A program made the position numbers and the translations under genes. From contig NZ_BTPM01000002.1 of the NCBI RefSeq assembly GCF_036245475.1, positions 1,054,001-1,118,000 of the forward strand: a DNA stretch of 64,000 bases. The letters run 5' to 3'. This document shows, in pieces, positions 35,324 to 44,546 of this stretch (the first letter of the stretch is position 1; each line of letters starts with the position of its first letter). Under the pieces are notes generated by a model. That model was not told the DNA's origin. It made no database searches and saw nothing but the letters and a program-made list of their open reading frames with translations. The stretch is from Vibrio sp. 10N. Lineage in GTDB: Bacteria; Pseudomonadota; Gammaproteobacteria; Enterobacterales; Vibrionaceae.

Positions 35324-35893
35324 ATGAGACAACAAACTTCCTATACTCTCTACGCTTTTCTAGCGGCATGCTTGCTGAGTTTTCACGCCGTGGCTAAACC
35401 TTTAAAGTTTGAGCTGCAAGAGAATACCCTAGGAACGGTGACCGAGAAAAATTGGCAAGGTAAGTTCCTTCTTATGGGCGTTGGTTACACCAGTTGTCCC
35501 GATATTTGCCCTACCACGGTCATCGATTTAGCGACCGCAGTGAATTCGTTAAACGAGGAGTCAAATAAGGTCACGCCCATCTTCATTTCTGTTGACCCTA
35601 ACCGCGATACCGTTGAAAACTTGGACATGTATGTGAAGTACTTTGATCCCAAAATGGTTGGATTAACCGGAACACAAGAGCAGATCAAAGCCATAGCAAA
35701 GAGCATGAAGGCAACCTATGGCTATTCTCTTGAAGGCAAGCCCATTTACCCCCCTCTCCCAAAACAATATGAAGTGTACCACTCTGCCTACATCTACCTT
35801 TACGGACCAGACAGAGAGCTTATTGATGTATTTGGTTATGGCGAAGGTGGTGCAAAAATCGGCCAAGCCTTGAAGAGGTATATCAATGAATAA
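35324..35893 (+). CDS. SCO1/SenC/PrrC family copper chaperone
   Basis: 189 residues from ATG 35324 (AAAGGA eight bases upstream); an in-frame start at 35303 would overlap the previous gene. Signal sequence, then GKFLLMGVGYTSCPDICPTT with the copper-binding C-x3-C (Cys58, Cys62) and the third ligand His153 in YEVYHSAYIYLY. SCO proteins insert copper into CuA-type centres or act as thiol reductants. With PCu(A)C and TlpA this makes a full copper-delivery set, yet no CuA enzyme is adjacent. Confidence 0.93.
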   Translation: MRQQTSYTLYAFLAACLLSFHAVAKPLKFELQENTLGTVTEKNWQGKFLLMGVGYTSCPDICPTTVIDLATAVNSLNEESNKVTPIFISVDPNRDTVENLDMYVKYFDPKMVGLTGTQEQIKAIAKSMKATYGYSLEGKPIYPPLPKQYEVYHSAYIYLYGPDRELIDVFGYGEGGAKIGQALKRYINE

Positions 35894-36362
35894 GTGGACC
35901 TCATTCGCACTGGCTAGCATCACCTTATGTTTGAGCTTCTCGACAACCGCAAAAGAATGCACCACACCAGAAGGTTTTAAACCAGAAAACGCGACTTATC
36001 AGCTTACCGAGCTAAAAGGGCCAGTCAGCTTAGTCAATCTATGGGCGGTTTGGTGCCCTCCTTGTTTAAAGGAGTTACCAGCACTCGACAGCATAGCGAC
36101 TAACACAAACTTTAATATTGAAACCGTACACATTGGGGACAATCTCCCAGCGATCGAAGAGCGTTTTTCTAAACTGGGTATTCATCACTTACCGAAAACC
36201 ATTGAGCCGAATATGGGGGCAATTCAAGCGCTCGGTTTTCAAGGGCTACCCGCCACATTGGTAGTGATTAATGGTGAAGCTAAATTTCGTTATTCTGGGT
36301 ATATCAAGCACTCACCGGAAGTGGTGCAAGACTGGCTAACTTGCTTAAAAGAGGAACTGTAA
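35886..36362 (+). CDS. TlpA-like periplasmic thioredoxin
   Basis: 158 residues, signal peptide to about 22. SLVNLWAVWCPPCLKELPAL holds the active-site C-P-P-C (57-60), and GFQGLPATLVVINGEAKF the cis-Pro loop. TlpA proteins reduce the disulfides of SCO and of copper-receiving proteins. The start overlaps the SCO gene by eight bases, supporting a joint task. Confidence 0.9.
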   Translation: MNKWTSFALASITLCLSFSTTAKECTTPEGFKPENATYQLTELKGPVSLVNLWAVWCPPCLKELPALDSIATNTNFNIETVHIGDNLPAIEERFSKLGIHHLPKTIEPNMGAIQALGFQGLPATLVVINGEAKFRYSGYIKHSPEVVQDWLTCLKEEL

Positions 36363-36364
36363 TC

Positions 36365-36694
36365 ATGAAAAGTATGCTTATTTTACTTATTGCCTCCATC
36401 AGCTTCTCCACTTTTGCCAACACTGAGGCTGATAAAGGCAAAGCACTGTACATCGCTCCGGGAAAAGGAGGGTGTGCTACTTGCCATGGTGAAACCGGAA
36501 ATGAGCCCGTAATGCCTATGTACCCGAAAATCGGTGGACAAAACGAGCTTTACCTCTTTAACCAAATGAAAGATTACAAGATGAAAAAGCGTAAAAACGG
36601 CTTGTTCATGACCATGGAGGTCGCAATGGAACACTACACGGATGAAGAGATCCGCCTTATGGCGAAATACTTGAGCGCAGTAAACAGTAACTAA
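36365..36694 (+). CDS. Small monoheme cytochrome c
   Basis: 109 residues from ATG 36365, signal peptide to about 18. Single heme motif CATCH (37-41) in a class I cytochrome c fold; the distal Met is probably in NGLFMTMEVAMEHYTDEE. It starts two bases after the TlpA stop and closes the operon. Likely a soluble electron shuttle to or from the Lcl cytochrome. Confidence 0.9.
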   Translation: MKSMLILLIASISFSTFANTEADKGKALYIAPGKGGCATCHGETGNEPVMPMYPKIGGQNELYLFNQMKDYKMKKRKNGLFMTMEVAMEHYTDEEIRLMAKYLSAVNSN

Positions 36695-36750
36695 GCGCAC
36701 CGTTATTAGAACTACTGTCAGGCGTTATTTGGTCAACAGCACGTTTAGCA

Positions 36751-36777
36751 CCATGAGTCGTCCCTGCGCTCATGGTA
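36751..36777 (+). terminator. Hairpin after the cytochrome operon
   Basis: ACCATGAG and CTCATGGT form an 8-bp stem with an 11-base loop. No T-run follows, so the terminator assignment is weak. Confidence 0.35.
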
Positions 36778-36915
36778 GCGTCGGTGTGCCATCATAAAGC
36801 TGCTCTGGTTTTGGGTTGAAGATCTTAAAATAGCAGGCTACATCAGGTATCCCCACGCATATATGTTATATTTTTTAACAACCTCGAAGCTATCTCTAAG
36901 TTAATAACACGAACG

Positions 36916-37971
36916 ATGAAGAATAACCGTTTAGCTACGTTGCTACTTACCTGCTTTACCGCGATGAATTTTGGTTGCAACCAACAAGGAAATGGCGAAC
37001 CCAATCTCAGCACTGAAGCACCATTGGTGAGTGCTGAGTCAACTTATTTGGTATTAGTTGAAAGCGACATTGAATACGCTGATGGTCTTGTTCACGACAA
37101 TGTAAGCACATCCCCTTTTGCTGCGCCGCAAACACTCGATATTTACTATCCAGCAAATGATCACGCCAATAGGCCGGTTTATATGTTCATTCATGGCGGA
37201 GGTTTTCAATCAGGCACCAAGACTAAACCTGAAATCATCGATTTGGCTCACTACTTTGCATCGAGAGGTTGGGTGGTTGTATCTGTCGATTATCGTACCG
37301 CTGAAGACTTGGGAACAATTACAGGTAAAACCCCAGAAGAGCTATTAACCTACTATAACGGTATTGCTCCACAAGAGTGGCTCGAATATGCCCTGCAAAC
37401 AGCGGAATCTTCAGATCAAGTAAAAACCAGTACCGCGATGTACACCGCACAAAGAGATGCCAAAGCAGCACTTCGCTGGATTGTTGCTAATGCGGATACT
37501 TACAACATAAATCCCGATTACATTACCGTAGGCGGTGCCTCGGCAGGCTCGATTACGACAATTGCTTTAGGAATTTCGGACAACGAGGACTTTAGAGACG
37601 AAATATCTATCAGCGACGATCCTACTCTAGCTACTACCCATTTAGACCAGAGTTATGTTGTACGAAGCATGGTTTACTATTGGGGTTCAAACATAAAATT
37701 GGACTTGTTTGAAAATGTATATGGCCTAAATCGATATGACAGTAACGACCCTGAATTATTCATGGCACATGGTACCGAGAACGACCCAGTAACGCCTTAT
37801 TCAGAAGCCGTTGAATTGCAGGATATATATAATGATTTAGGCATTTACAACAGACTTGAAACGTTAGAGGGATATGGTCACGGCGCATGGAATGCACAAG
37901 TCGATGGCAAAGGTTTATCTGAACTTTCTTTCGACTTTCTAGTTAATAGACAAAATTTAACCGTCCAGTAA
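36916..37971 (+). CDS. Alpha/beta-hydrolase, carboxylesterase-like, probable lipoprotein
   Basis: 351 residues. The N-terminus ends in NFGCNQQG, a weak lipobox, so the protein is exported and perhaps lipid-anchored. MFIHGGGFQSGTK is the oxyanion-hole H-G-G-G, VGGASAGSITT the nucleophile elbow G-x-S-x-G, and EGYGHGAW the catalytic His; Asp is likely in NDPVTPYSE. Substrate unknown. Codon use is more AT-rich than in neighbours. Confidence 0.85.
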   Translation: MKNNRLATLLLTCFTAMNFGCNQQGNGEPNLSTEAPLVSAESTYLVLVESDIEYADGLVHDNVSTSPFAAPQTLDIYYPANDHANRPVYMFIHGGGFQSGTKTKPEIIDLAHYFASRGWVVVSVDYRTAEDLGTITGKTPEELLTYYNGIAPQEWLEYALQTAESSDQVKTSTAMYTAQRDAKAALRWIVANADTYNINPDYITVGGASAGSITTIALGISDNEDFRDEISISDDPTLATTHLDQSYVVRSMVYYWGSNIKLDLFENVYGLNRYDSNDPELFMAHGTENDPVTPYSEAVELQDIYNDLGIYNRLETLEGYGHGAWNAQVDGKGLSELSFDFLVNRQNLTVQ

Positions 37972-38008
37972 TTAGTGCCCACTATGCCATCAATTTTCCT
38001 TTGCTTTT

Positions 38009-38172
38009 AGCATACCTCACATAGAGGTCATCCTCACAAAAGTGAGGATTTCCTACCACGTGTAGGTGACTGAAAATATTCGACTAAGTCACGTAAGTCC
38101 GATTCGCGACGCGCTGTGAAAGATCCCCTTTTTCAAGGGGATGACGGTGATTAAGGAGATGGCTTCAAACAT
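38009..38172 (+). repeat. MITE-like repeat, copy 1
   Basis: Core 38027-38145 is 119 bp, beginning GTCATCCTCAC and ending GGGGATGAC, which are imperfect terminal inverted repeats. Each end also folds on itself (ATCCTCAC with GTGAGGAT, ATCCCC with GGGGAT). Similarity with copy 2 continues on both flanks. Together the two copies fill most of the gene-free stretch 37972-38495. Confidence 0.75.
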
Positions 38173-38249
38173 TAAGTGTGGTACTTCTGAGTTATGAGGT
38201 GTCACTTATGCAGGTTCTGGACAGAAATTGTCTACGTCCGCTCGTTTTT

Positions 38250-38413
38250 AACATGCCCCACGTAGCCGTCATCCTCACGAAAGTGAGGATCTCCCACCAC
38301 GTGTAGGCAACTGAAAATATTCGATTAAGTCACGTAATTCAACTTTTCAACGCGCTAAATGAGATCCCCTTTTTCAAGGGGATGACGGTGATTTTTGGTA
38401 TGGCTTGAAGCAC
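38250..38413 (+). repeat. MITE-like repeat, copy 2
   Basis: Core 38268-38386 is again exactly 119 bp with the same ends and the same interior CACGTGTAGG and CTGAAAATATTCGA. It lies in direct orientation 241 bases from copy 1. Confidence 0.75.
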
Positions 38414-38495
38414 CGAATGGGGCAAATTCGTGTTACCAATAGCGTCAGTCGTGACCCTGCTCGCATGACCAAAAGTATGAAAAAACTCCATATAC

Positions 38496-38687
38496 GTGGC
38501 CAGTTTTAGTAAATCACTACAAGATGTCTGGAATAGCTTGACCAGAATAGAGACTCCTAACTGGCTTAAGGTTTTAGCTTGGGTTTATCTTGGTAGGGTC
38601 ATAGGAGGCGGTGTGTGGCTTGACTCTAAAAGCCGACCAGATTTCAGCGTGGTTGATAGGTATCGACTGAAGAAAGACAAAGAGTAG
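38496..38687 (+). CDS. Short hypothetical protein, doubtful
   Basis: 63 codons from a GTG: a start MASFSKSLQDVWNSLTRIET, a hydrophobic patch KVLAWVYLGRVIGGGVW and a basic tail. No good ribosome site and no family recognised. It follows the repeats directly and might be a remnant of a longer gene. Included because the sequence looks protein-like. Confidence 0.35.
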   Translation: MASFSKSLQDVWNSLTRIETPNWLKVLAWVYLGRVIGGGVWLDSKSRPDFSVVDRYRLKKDKE

Positions 38688-38725
38688 ACGTAATTGTGAA
38701 GCTCTAATATCGGTCTTTAACATGA

Positions 38726-38764
38726 TAAAAGCGAGTAGCCAAATGGAATGGTTCTCGCTTTTTT
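38726..38764. terminator. Bidirectional intrinsic terminator
   Basis: AAAAGCGAG pairs with CTCGCTTTT, with an inner CCA/TGG extension, and a T-run follows. It can serve both flanking genes. Confidence 0.8.
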
Positions 38765-38796
38765 AATCAATTACCACGTTCGATTCGAGATAAAAA

Positions 38797-39276
38797 TTAC
38801 CCAGTAAACTCTTCAGAATCGGGACGATTGGTAAACTGCACACCATTTAAGAAGTCGCACAGCAGTTGGTCTTCACACTGTTTGTAGTTTTTATTGTTTG
38901 GCTTGCGGAAATACGCACCAATTTCGTATTTACTTAGACTAATACCCACTACTTCTAATACGTCCAACACATCTTCTGCTTTCATGTCTAGCGCAATGCG
39001 CAGCTTCATGAGAATCATGTTGTTGGTCAATGCGACTTCTGGCTTAGGTTGCTCGCCGTCTTTTTTGCCTCGCTTGAGGTTAATAAAGCCATTTAAGAAT
39101 ACCGCTAACTCTTGGTCCTTCATCTTAACGCAAGATTTGTCGCTTTCATCTTTTAACCAGTTTGCCACTTTATCGTGAGCCACAGTGACTTCGGCCTGCC
39201 CGAAAGCTTTCATTATCTGTGCGTTTTTAAGGTTTAACGCGTGTTGGATACGACGTAAAATTTCGTTGTTAGTCAC
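38797..39276 (-). CDS. DUF1456 family protein (YehS-like)
   Basis: 159 residues made of two related halves: NNEILRRIQHALNLKNAQIM with CVKMKDQELAVFLNGFINLK, and NNMILMKLRIALDMKAEDVL with QCEDQLLCDFLNGVQF. This duplication is the DUF1456 pattern; the family has no proven function. Monocistronic. The ~290 bases upstream to the next gene hold nothing I can identify. Confidence 0.92.
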   Translation of the reverse strand: MTNNEILRRIQHALNLKNAQIMKAFGQAEVTVAHDKVANWLKDESDKSCVKMKDQELAVFLNGFINLKRGKKDGEQPKPEVALTNNMILMKLRIALDMKAEDVLDVLEVVGISLSKYEIGAYFRKPNNKNYKQCEDQLLCDFLNGVQFTNRPDSEEFTG

Positions 39277-39569
39277 TAGGGATTCCTAAAATGAGTTCTA
39301 AGGGTGAATAAAAATCCATCAATTACATGCGATTTGTGGGTGTCTTTATTCAATAGCGTAGTTGACGGTGACTCTAACAGAGAACACGTTTCTTCGATAG
39401 GTTAAAACATGGAAATAAGACGGCCTATTCGAACTAGTTGGCTAAGTTGGTAAGACCGCACTTCTCTTTTTTGATAATAGATTTGTCATAATCTTCACCT
39501 CTCTTCGATTGCCAGTTGGTCCCTTCGCCGCTATGCTTTCTCGCACATTAGATGTTGAGAATGGAAACC

Positions 39570-40490
39570 ATGCAAAATAGCTTTCAATACCCAATCGGTA
39601 CGCCTGGAGAAAAGTGGACCGATAGTGAAGTCCAACAGTGGCGTGCAACCACATCGGTAAAGCGCCTATATAGCGAAGATGTGCTGCCTAAAATCGAATC
39701 CCTGCGTGATCGCCTTGATGTGGTTCAGTATGGTGCCCTCTCCTATGATGAAACCCGCTTCCCGCTGTTTGCTCTTAAAACTCGTTCTTGGGATGCTAAC
39801 AAACCGACTATTCTAGTGACGGGTGGTGTTCATGGTTATGAAACATCCGGTGTACATGGTGCTTTGCAGTTTGCTCAGCAAAACGTCCACGATTACGAGG
39901 CTAGCTTCAACATCGTTATCGCGCCGTGTGTTAGTCCTTGGGGTTACGAAACCATCAACCGTTGGAATCCAAACGCAGTGGATCCAAACCGCTCGTTCTA
40001 TCAAGGTTCTCCAGCGGAAGAGTCGGCAAATCTCATGGCGTTGGTGGCGTCACTTAGCACCGATATTTGGGCTCACATTGATCTGCATGAAACCACGGAT
40101 ACGGATGAGAGCGAGTTCCGCCCTGCTCTTGCCGCACGTGATGGCCTTGAATACATTGAAGACAATGTACCAGACGGCTTCTATCTTGTAGGTAACACCG
40201 AAAAGCCAGCTGAGGCGTTTCAAAAACATGTGATTGGCTTTGTTGAAAAAGTAACGCACATTGCGCCACCAGACGACAACGGTAAAATCATCGGCTCTGA
40301 TGTAGTGCAGCACGGCGTTATCAATTACCCATTGAAAAAGCTCAGCCTATGTACTGGCATGACCGACTGCGAATACTCCACCACCACCGAAGTCTACCCA
40401 GATAGTCCAAAGGTAACGGAGCAAGAGTGTAACGATGCTCAAGTCGCTGCGATTGTTGGCGCACTCGATTTCCTACAAAAATCGATGTAA
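39570..40490 (+). CDS. M14-type zinc carboxypeptidase/deacylase
   Basis: 306 residues from ATG 39570; in-frame ATGs at 39552 and 39561 are alternatives. The zinc site is visible: VTGGVHGYETSGVHG (H-x-x-E) and AHIDLHETTDTDESEF (His with the LHE segment), with PNRSFYQGS between. This is the succinylglutamate desuccinylase/aspartoacylase branch of M14. Cytoplasmic, substrate unknown. Confidence 0.82.
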   Translation: MQNSFQYPIGTPGEKWTDSEVQQWRATTSVKRLYSEDVLPKIESLRDRLDVVQYGALSYDETRFPLFALKTRSWDANKPTILVTGGVHGYETSGVHGALQFAQQNVHDYEASFNIVIAPCVSPWGYETINRWNPNAVDPNRSFYQGSPAEESANLMALVASLSTDIWAHIDLHETTDTDESEFRPALAARDGLEYIEDNVPDGFYLVGNTEKPAEAFQKHVIGFVEKVTHIAPPDDNGKIIGSDVVQHGVINYPLKKLSLCTGMTDCEYSTTTEVYPDSPKVTEQECNDAQVAAIVGALDFLQKSM

Positions 40491-40501
40491 CCCGATATTT
40501 C

Positions 40502-40531
40502 AAAACCCAAGCCCATCGCTTGGGTTTTCTA
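40502..40531 (+). terminator. Intrinsic terminator
   Basis: AAAACCCAAGC and GCTTGGGTTTT form a perfect 11-bp stem with a short CCATC loop. Confidence 0.85.
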
Positions 40532-40675
40532 AATAACCGCTTCACTTGCGTCACTTTTGTAAAACCCACATCAAAAAACCATCAAAGTCTCGTTTATTTA
40601 TTCTCTCACGCAACAAATCACGCTAGGCTATGTAACGGCAGATAACAATCATAATTACAAGGAAGTCGCTCATCT

Positions 40676-41995
40676 ATGACTTATCGTCGGCTATTAGGAC
40701 TCGTTACGGCGCTGACATGCTCTCTCAATGCCACTGTGGCACAAGCAGCCGTACCAACGACCGTAAAATCACGTATTGACCGCCAAGAAACTCCCGACCA
40801 AATTCGTGAGTCTATGGTACTACCGTACCTATTCAGCACCGAAACCATGGGTTTGAACGTGGGTGTCGGCGGAATGATTAAAGGCATACACCAAGACCAA
40901 ATGACCATCGGTGGAACTGTGTTTGGTGGTGACACTAGCTACGCGATTGCTGGCGGCGTTTGGAACTACATGATCCCTGGTACAGAACGGGTATTTTTGA
41001 GTGCTTATGGGATGTTTGGTTACTATCCACAGCAAAGGGCCTACACCACAGGGCCAGACACCTACCCGCCGGGGTCTCCTCTTCCCGGTAGTAATGCCTC
41101 TTCGAACACGCAGTATTTCCAAGCGGATGGTGCATCTAATTGGTTTGATATCAAAATGGAATATGTGCTCCCAATTGGCGCAACTCGTGATGATGGCCGA
41201 GTCGACTACAAAATACGTAATGGCTTGTTGGTCTCTGAGCCCTCCGGGGGCAAAGAGTGGAACCCGCTAGAAAGTGGTTCTACTGTCTTCGTGACTCGCC
41301 AATTCAACCGCTATCAATCTTTTGAGTTTAACCAAGGCACACTCGATGGCGCGATCCACGCGATGGAGTTCGGGCTGTTGTACGACAATACAGATTTTGC
41401 GCCCAACCCTTCCTATGGTAGCCGCCAGTATATTGCCACCTCACATGATTGGGGCTGGTTTGAGTCCAAGCAGCAATGGTCATTCCACGAGCTCGATATG
41501 AGCAAATACTTCTCACTGGGTAAATCGGACTGGGCATCTCAACGAGTGATTGCGCTTAACTTCTGGACGGGTGTCTCACCAACCTGGGAGGTCAATACAG
41601 ACGCTCAAGGTAACCGCGTCGTCAACGGCAATCCTCCATACAATGAAGGAGCAACGCTTGGTGGCTTCACCCGATTACGTGGTTATGACAACAACCGATT
41701 CCACGATAAAGCGGTGTTGTACGGCGCCGCAGAGTATCGTTATACCCTCGCCTATAACCCACTTAAAGAGGTCTCTTGGCTCAACTTCTTGCGTGTCGAC
41801 TGGATCCAGCTCGTCGGTTTTGTTGAAGTGGGCCGTGTTGGTGCAGCCTACACAGCGAACGAGCTGCTCACGGACTTAAAGTACGATGCAGGCGGCTCGG
41901 TGCGGGCGTTAATGGCAGGTCTGGTCGTTCGTGCAGATTTGGCTAAGTCGCCAGAAAGCACCAACTTCTGGATCATGGTTGATCATCCTTTCTAA
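40676..41995 (+). CDS. BamA/TamA-type (Omp85) outer-membrane beta-barrel protein
   Basis: 439 residues with a signal peptide (VAQA). The barrel half of Omp85 proteins is recognised from GGTVFGGDTSYAIAGGVWNY, the late motif GGFTRLRGYDNNRFHDKAVL (the VRG[YF] element of the lid loop) and VEVGRVG. There is no room for POTRA repeats, so this is a short bacterial-surface-antigen-like member. It ends DHPF with the barrel-closing Phe. Its stop overlaps the convergent LysR gene by four bases. Confidence 0.82.
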   Translation: MTYRRLLGLVTALTCSLNATVAQAAVPTTVKSRIDRQETPDQIRESMVLPYLFSTETMGLNVGVGGMIKGIHQDQMTIGGTVFGGDTSYAIAGGVWNYMIPGTERVFLSAYGMFGYYPQQRAYTTGPDTYPPGSPLPGSNASSNTQYFQADGASNWFDIKMEYVLPIGATRDDGRVDYKIRNGLLVSEPSGGKEWNPLESGSTVFVTRQFNRYQSFEFNQGTLDGAIHAMEFGLLYDNTDFAPNPSYGSRQYIATSHDWGWFESKQQWSFHELDMSKYFSLGKSDWASQRVIALNFWTGVSPTWEVNTDAQGNRVVNGNPPYNEGATLGGFTRLRGYDNNRFHDKAVLYGAAEYRYTLAYNPLKEVSWLNFLRVDWIQLVGFVEVGRVGAAYTANELLTDLKYDAGGSVRALMAGLVVRADLAKSPESTNFWIMVDHPF

Positions 41996-42873
41996 ATAAT
42001 CTGGTTATCTAACCAACGAATAAAGGTCTGTATTTTAGGCCTTTTTTCGTGCCCATTTGGGCAAACTAAATAGTAATGTTTGTCTGTAGGCATTGCGGGT
42101 AGTGGGCTAACCAGCTCTCCTTTCTCAATGTGTTTCTTTACAAAATGGTAGCGCCCCATAGCCACTCCAACCGAACTAAGTGCGGCCGTTACTCCTAACC
42201 CACGATGGCCTACACAGTAGAACTGCTCAAAGATATCCACGTCGATACCATGATAGTTTACCCAGCGCTGCCATACGTCAGAGCCCAACGCATGAAGAAA
42301 ATTGATGTTAACTAGTGCATCGATGCCCTTATCAAACAGTTCAAACTTAGTCGCATACTCAGGAGTACATACCGGAACGTATCGCTCTCCAAATAGGGGG
42401 CGAACATACATATCCTTTGGAGTCTCATCTCCATAAACTATCGCCACATCAATGTCTTCTTTAAAAAAGGCTTCCTGTTCTTCGTACACCAAGATATTGA
42501 GATTGAACTTAGGATGGCGCTCCTTAAAGTCCGAAAGACGTGGCATTAACCAACTCGCTGCGAACTGCGGTGCTGCCGCTATGGTAATTTCTCCCGCTAA
42601 TTCTGTGGTGCGAATATCTTCTATTTCACCAAAAATGGAAGTCAGTGATTTCGCTAAGGTTGCATGAAAACGCTGTCCCTCCTCTGTCAGGGATAGCTTT
42701 CGTGTGCCACGCGTAAACAAATTGAATCCTATTGATTCCTCCAACACCTTCATCCGATAGCTCACCGCCCCTTGCGTTAAGTTGAGTTCTTTGGCCGTTA
42801 AGGTAAAGCTCAACGTTTTGGCTGCGACATGAAAAGTATGCAGATTTCTGAGTAGAGTTTGCTGGTTCGCCAT
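41992..42873 (-). CDS. LysR family transcriptional regulator (GcvA-like)
   Basis: 293 residues from ATG 42873, chosen because RNLHTFHVAAKTLSFTLTAK aligns with the usual start of GcvA-type regulators; ATG 42915 would add 14 residues and neither has a ribosome site. HTH: LTQGAVSYRMKVLEESIGFN. A GcvA-like effector domain follows. Divergent from the PTS permease gene across 125 bases and presumably its regulator. Confidence 0.9.
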   Translation of the reverse strand: MANQQTLLRNLHTFHVAAKTLSFTLTAKELNLTQGAVSYRMKVLEESIGFNLFTRGTRKLSLTEEGQRFHATLAKSLTSIFGEIEDIRTTELAGEITIAAAPQFAASWLMPRLSDFKERHPKFNLNILVYEEQEAFFKEDIDVAIVYGDETPKDMYVRPLFGERYVPVCTPEYATKFELFDKGIDALVNINFLHALGSDVWQRWVNYHGIDVDIFEQFYCVGHRGLGVTAALSSVGVAMGRYHFVKKHIEKGELVSPLPAMPTDKHYYLVCPNGHEKRPKIQTFIRWLDNQII

Positions 42874-42998
42874 ATCAATACTATGAATCAAAAAATTTAA
42901 TTCATAGTAAGACATTACTAGTTTGTTTGCATCGTTAAATAAGTTTCAAATAGACCCATATCTCACATCCAAATGTTTCAAATTACAACGAGGTCTGA

Positions 42999-44474
42999 AT
43001 GAATATACTTGGTTACATGCAGAAAGTCGGTAAGGCGCTGATGGTTCCGGTAGCAACGCTACCCGCCGCCGCAATTCTTATGGGGGTAGGATATTGGCTT
43101 GATCCTACTGGTTGGGGTGCAGACAGTGTTCTCGCCGCTTTTCTAATTAAATCCGGCAGCGCCATTATTGACAACATGGCCGTACTGTTTGCGGTTGGTG
43201 TCGCTTTTGGTTTGAGTAAAGACAAAAACGGCTCGGCAGCACTTTCAGGTTTTATCTGCTTCCTAGTGCTGACCACTCTCCTAGACCCTTCTACAATTCA
43301 GCAAATCAAAGGATTAGCGGCAGACGAAGTCCCTGCGGCTTTCAGTAAAATTAGTAACCAGTTTGTCGGCATTTTAGTCGGAATCGTTTCGGCCGAGATC
43401 TACAACCGATTCTCCCATGTTGAGTTGCCGAAAGCGCTGGCATTCTTTAGTGGCAAACGCCTAGTACCGATACTGACTTCTATCGCAGGTATGGTGCTCG
43501 CATTTGTCCTACTCTACATCTGGCCAGTGGTTTACGACGCGCTGATCATTCTTGGGGTTAAGCTACAATCTATGGGCGCTATTGGTGCCGGACTGTTTGG
43601 CTTCTTCAACCGTCTGATGCTCACCGTTGGTATGCACCACGCTCTATACCCTGTCTTCTGGTTCGACGTAGTGGGCATCAATGATATCCCGAACTTCCTA
43701 GGCGGCGCGCAATCTATCGCTAATGGCACCGCTGTCGTCGGCCAAACGGGCATGTATCAAGCGGGCTTTTTCCCAATTATGATGTTTGGTCTACCGGGTG
43801 CGGCACTGGCCATTTACCACTGTGCAGACAAGAAAAACAAAGCGGCTGTGTTCTCAATTATGTTAGCGGCTGCTATGGCTTCTTTCTTCACAGGGATCAC
43901 CGAGCCGCTAGAATTCAGCTTCATGTTCCTAGCCCCTGTTCTGTATCTGATTCACGCTGTACTCACTGGTATCTCCATGTACATCGCGGCATCAATGCAG
44001 TGGATGGCTGGCTTTGGTTTCTCCGCAGGTTTCGTTGACTTGGTGCTATCGAGCCAAAACCCACTCGCGGTGAAATGGTACATGTTGATCCTTCAAGGTC
44101 TTGTGTTCTTCGCCATTTACTACTCAGTATTCCGCTTCGCAATCATCAAGTTTGATTTGAAGACACCAGGTCGTGGTGAAATCATGGAAAACGCAGATGA
44201 GAAAGAGGCCACTATTGGCAGTGAGGGCTTGGTTGCGCTTACGCAAGACTATATCGAAGCACTTGGCGGCGCTGAGAATATCACTGAGGTCGACAACTGC
44301 ATTACCCGCCTACGTCTCTCAGTTAAAGATTCGTCAGTTGCAAACGTTGAGCGTCTAAAACAACTTGGTGCTGCAGGCGTTGTCCCAGTGGGTAAACACG
44401 GACTGCAAGTCATCATCGGGCTTGGCAAAGTAGATAGAGTCGCAGAGCAAATGAAAGTGGCGCTCGCACAATAG
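42999..44474 (+). CDS. PTS glucose/N-acetylglucosamine-type permease, EIICB
   Basis: 491 residues. The EIIC part begins YMQKVGKALMVPVATLPAAA and includes GMHHALYPVFWFD and GITEPLEFSFMFLAPVLYLI; the EIIB part carries the phosphorylated Cys in VDNCITRLRLSVKD. Sequence suits the glucose/GlcNAc family more than alpha-glucosides. No EIIA domain is fused, so a separate EIIA-Glc would be needed. ACGAGGTCTGA precedes the ATG. Two direct repeats GTTTCAAAT upstream (near 42949 and 42974) may be regulator sites. Confidence 0.9.
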   Translation: MNILGYMQKVGKALMVPVATLPAAAILMGVGYWLDPTGWGADSVLAAFLIKSGSAIIDNMAVLFAVGVAFGLSKDKNGSAALSGFICFLVLTTLLDPSTIQQIKGLAADEVPAAFSKISNQFVGILVGIVSAEIYNRFSHVELPKALAFFSGKRLVPILTSIAGMVLAFVLLYIWPVVYDALIILGVKLQSMGAIGAGLFGFFNRLMLTVGMHHALYPVFWFDVVGINDIPNFLGGAQSIANGTAVVGQTGMYQAGFFPIMMFGLPGAALAIYHCADKKNKAAVFSIMLAAAMASFFTGITEPLEFSFMFLAPVLYLIHAVLTGISMYIAASMQWMAGFGFSAGFVDLVLSSQNPLAVKWYMLILQGLVFFAIYYSVFRFAIIKFDLKTPGRGEIMENADEKEATIGSEGLVALTQDYIEALGGAENITEVDNCITRLRLSVKDSSVANVERLKQLGAAGVVPVGKHGLQVIIGLGKVDRVAEQMKVALAQ

Positions 44475-44546
44475 CGAACCGAATTCTGGTTTAAGTATTC
44501 CGCTTAAACAGATAACGCGGTATCACCTTACCGCTCCCCCTAAAGC

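Noticed and set aside
37972..38495. Possible CRISPR array because of repeated sequence
   Set aside because: Only two 119-bp units with inverted ends and no regular short repeat-spacer pattern.
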